64,000 bases of DNA from positions 1-64,000 of the forward strand of contig CBFGXE010000013.1 of the NCBI GenBank assembly GCA_965652645.1, given 5' to 3'. The DNA is from ZC4RG30 sp965652645. Its GTDB lineage: Bacteria > Pseudomonadota > Gammaproteobacteria > Steroidobacterales > Steroidobacteraceae. This document shows positions 63,408 through 64,000 of this stretch, one piece after another. Under the pieces are notes generated by a model. That model was given only the letters and a program-made list of their open reading frames with translations, was not told the DNA's origin and did not search any database. The position numbers were made by a program, and so were the translations under genes. How positions within the stretch are numbered: the first letter of the stretch is position 1; every line of letters starts with the position of its first letter.

Positions 63408-63539
63408 GCCGCACATGATGCGCCTGCGGCTGATGATCCCTGCCGCTTTGCTTATGCAAGCGCGGGCAGGCAGGGAATGTGGCTGCCCGGAGCAGAAACC
63501 GGCGCGCACCATCCGCCGTGCATCGGGCATACCTGCAAC

Positions 63540-64000
63540 ATGCTCCGCCACATCCTCCAGTCCCTGCGAGGACGAATGGACCGCGCCTGGCGGGCAATGC
63601 CGGGCCTGTGGAAGGAGGCCGCGCCCGAGCTGCCCGAGGCTGCCGCCGGGCTGCAGCTCCCGTTGCTTCCCTCCCGCATGGTCCGCAGGGGCGGCTGGCT
63701 ACTGCTCGCCGCGCAGGGGGTCTATCTCGCCCAGCTCATCTACCTCGGGCACCTCCTGGTGGCCACGCTGGTAGTGGCCCTCGGCGCCGCTTTCGCCTGG
63801 AACCTGCGAAGGGCCGCAGGCACGACGCGTTCGGCGCGACGATTGCTGCTGGCCGCCGACGGAAGGCTGCACCTGCTCGATCCGGGCGGCAGGCTGCTGC
63901 CGGTGAGGCTGCACCCGGCCAGCATGCGGCTCGGCCCCTGGCTGCTGCTGGTACTGGTCACCGGCACCGGCCCGCAGCGCCTGCTGCTGGGGCCGGACAA
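63540..64000 (+). CDS. YgfX/CptA-like membrane protein (cut by window end)
   Basis: Open frame from ATG 63540 to the window edge, 153 complete codons so far. Two adjacent hydrophobic segments (about 51-65 and 68-84) are followed by a soluble beta-rich part (RRLLLAADGRLHLLD, LLLVLVTG). This is the layout of YgfX proteins, which usually follow sdhE/ygfY and in E. coli affect FtsZ and MreB. Here rarD separates them. An ATG at 63576 is an alternative start. The family call rests on layout and context. Confidence 0.55.
   Translation, partial: MLRHILQSLRGRMDRAWRAMPGLWKEAAPELPEAAAGLQLPLLPSRMVRRGGWLLLAAQGVYLAQLIYLGHLLVATLVVALGAAFAWNLRRAAGTTRSARRLLLAADGRLHLLDPGGRLLPVRLHPASMRLGPWLLLVLVTGTGPQRLLLGPD

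Overview
The window reads as a chromosomal segment of a high-GC gammaproteobacterium. The evidence is the gene order rpsB-tsf-pyrH-frr-uppS-cdsA-dxr-rseP-bamA-skp-lpxD-fabZ-lpxA-lpxB-(yihY)-rnhB-dnaE-accA, map-glnD-dap on the opposite strand, surE-pcm, and a lipid A/Kdo outer-membrane pathway. The arrangement of an RpfE-like gene, recJ, prfB and lysS, and the large PstC and PstA permeases, point towards the Xanthomonadales and neighbouring orders. I cannot fix the genus. Genes are tightly packed, many with 1-4 base start/stop overlaps. I see no prophage, insertion sequence, CRISPR array, rRNA or tRNA.

Layout. 1-11081: phosphate-starvation block (phoB-phoR-phoU, then dsbB and a reversed dapE, then pstS-porin-pstC-pstA-pstB) and a PfpI-family gene. 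11088-16641 (minus): map-glnD-dapC-dapD, nitrogen sensing and lysine/diaminopimelate synthesis. 16642-36907 (plus): the translation / isoprenoid / outer-membrane biogenesis / lipid A / replication supercluster, starting at a clear sigma-70 promoter and a structured rpsB leader. 36916-45446: tilS, pyrG, kdsA, eno, ftsB, ispD, ispF, a reversed Smr gene, surE, pcm. 45447-45817: the only gene-free stretch over 300 bases; it holds an AT-rich insert bounded by 24-base inverted repeats and a perfect 11-bp hairpin. 45818-54532: FKBP lipoprotein, Mth938-like gene, RpfE-like gene, recJ, frameshifted prfB, lysS, murI, a small membrane protein, nudC. 54639-57747: a lipoprotein, a trypsin-like protease and an overlapping FHA membrane protein of unknown role. 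57757-64000: ygfZ (minus), then an SDHAF4-like gene, sdhCDAB, sdhE, a reversed rarD, and the start of a YgfX-like gene cut by the window end.

How the genes work together. Two-component PhoRB with PhoU governs the Pst transporter and its associated porin. The large plus-strand cluster couples protein synthesis to envelope growth: UppS, CdsA, Dxr, IspD and IspF feed lipid carriers and phospholipids; RseP, BamA and Skp handle outer-membrane proteins and stress signalling; LpxD/A/B, FabZ and KdsA make lipid A and Kdo. The sdh region carries both flavinylation (SdhE) and SDHAF4-type assembly factors beside complex II.

Most of the window is ordinary housekeeping DNA. The least explained items are the protease/FHA pair, the SDHAF4-like gene in a bacterial sdh operon, the AT-rich inverted-repeat element after pcm, and a long basic tail on ribosomal protein S2. 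Start sites were re-chosen from overlap, Shine-Dalgarno spacing and family length; three genes (dapE, lpxA, recJ) appear to use TTG.
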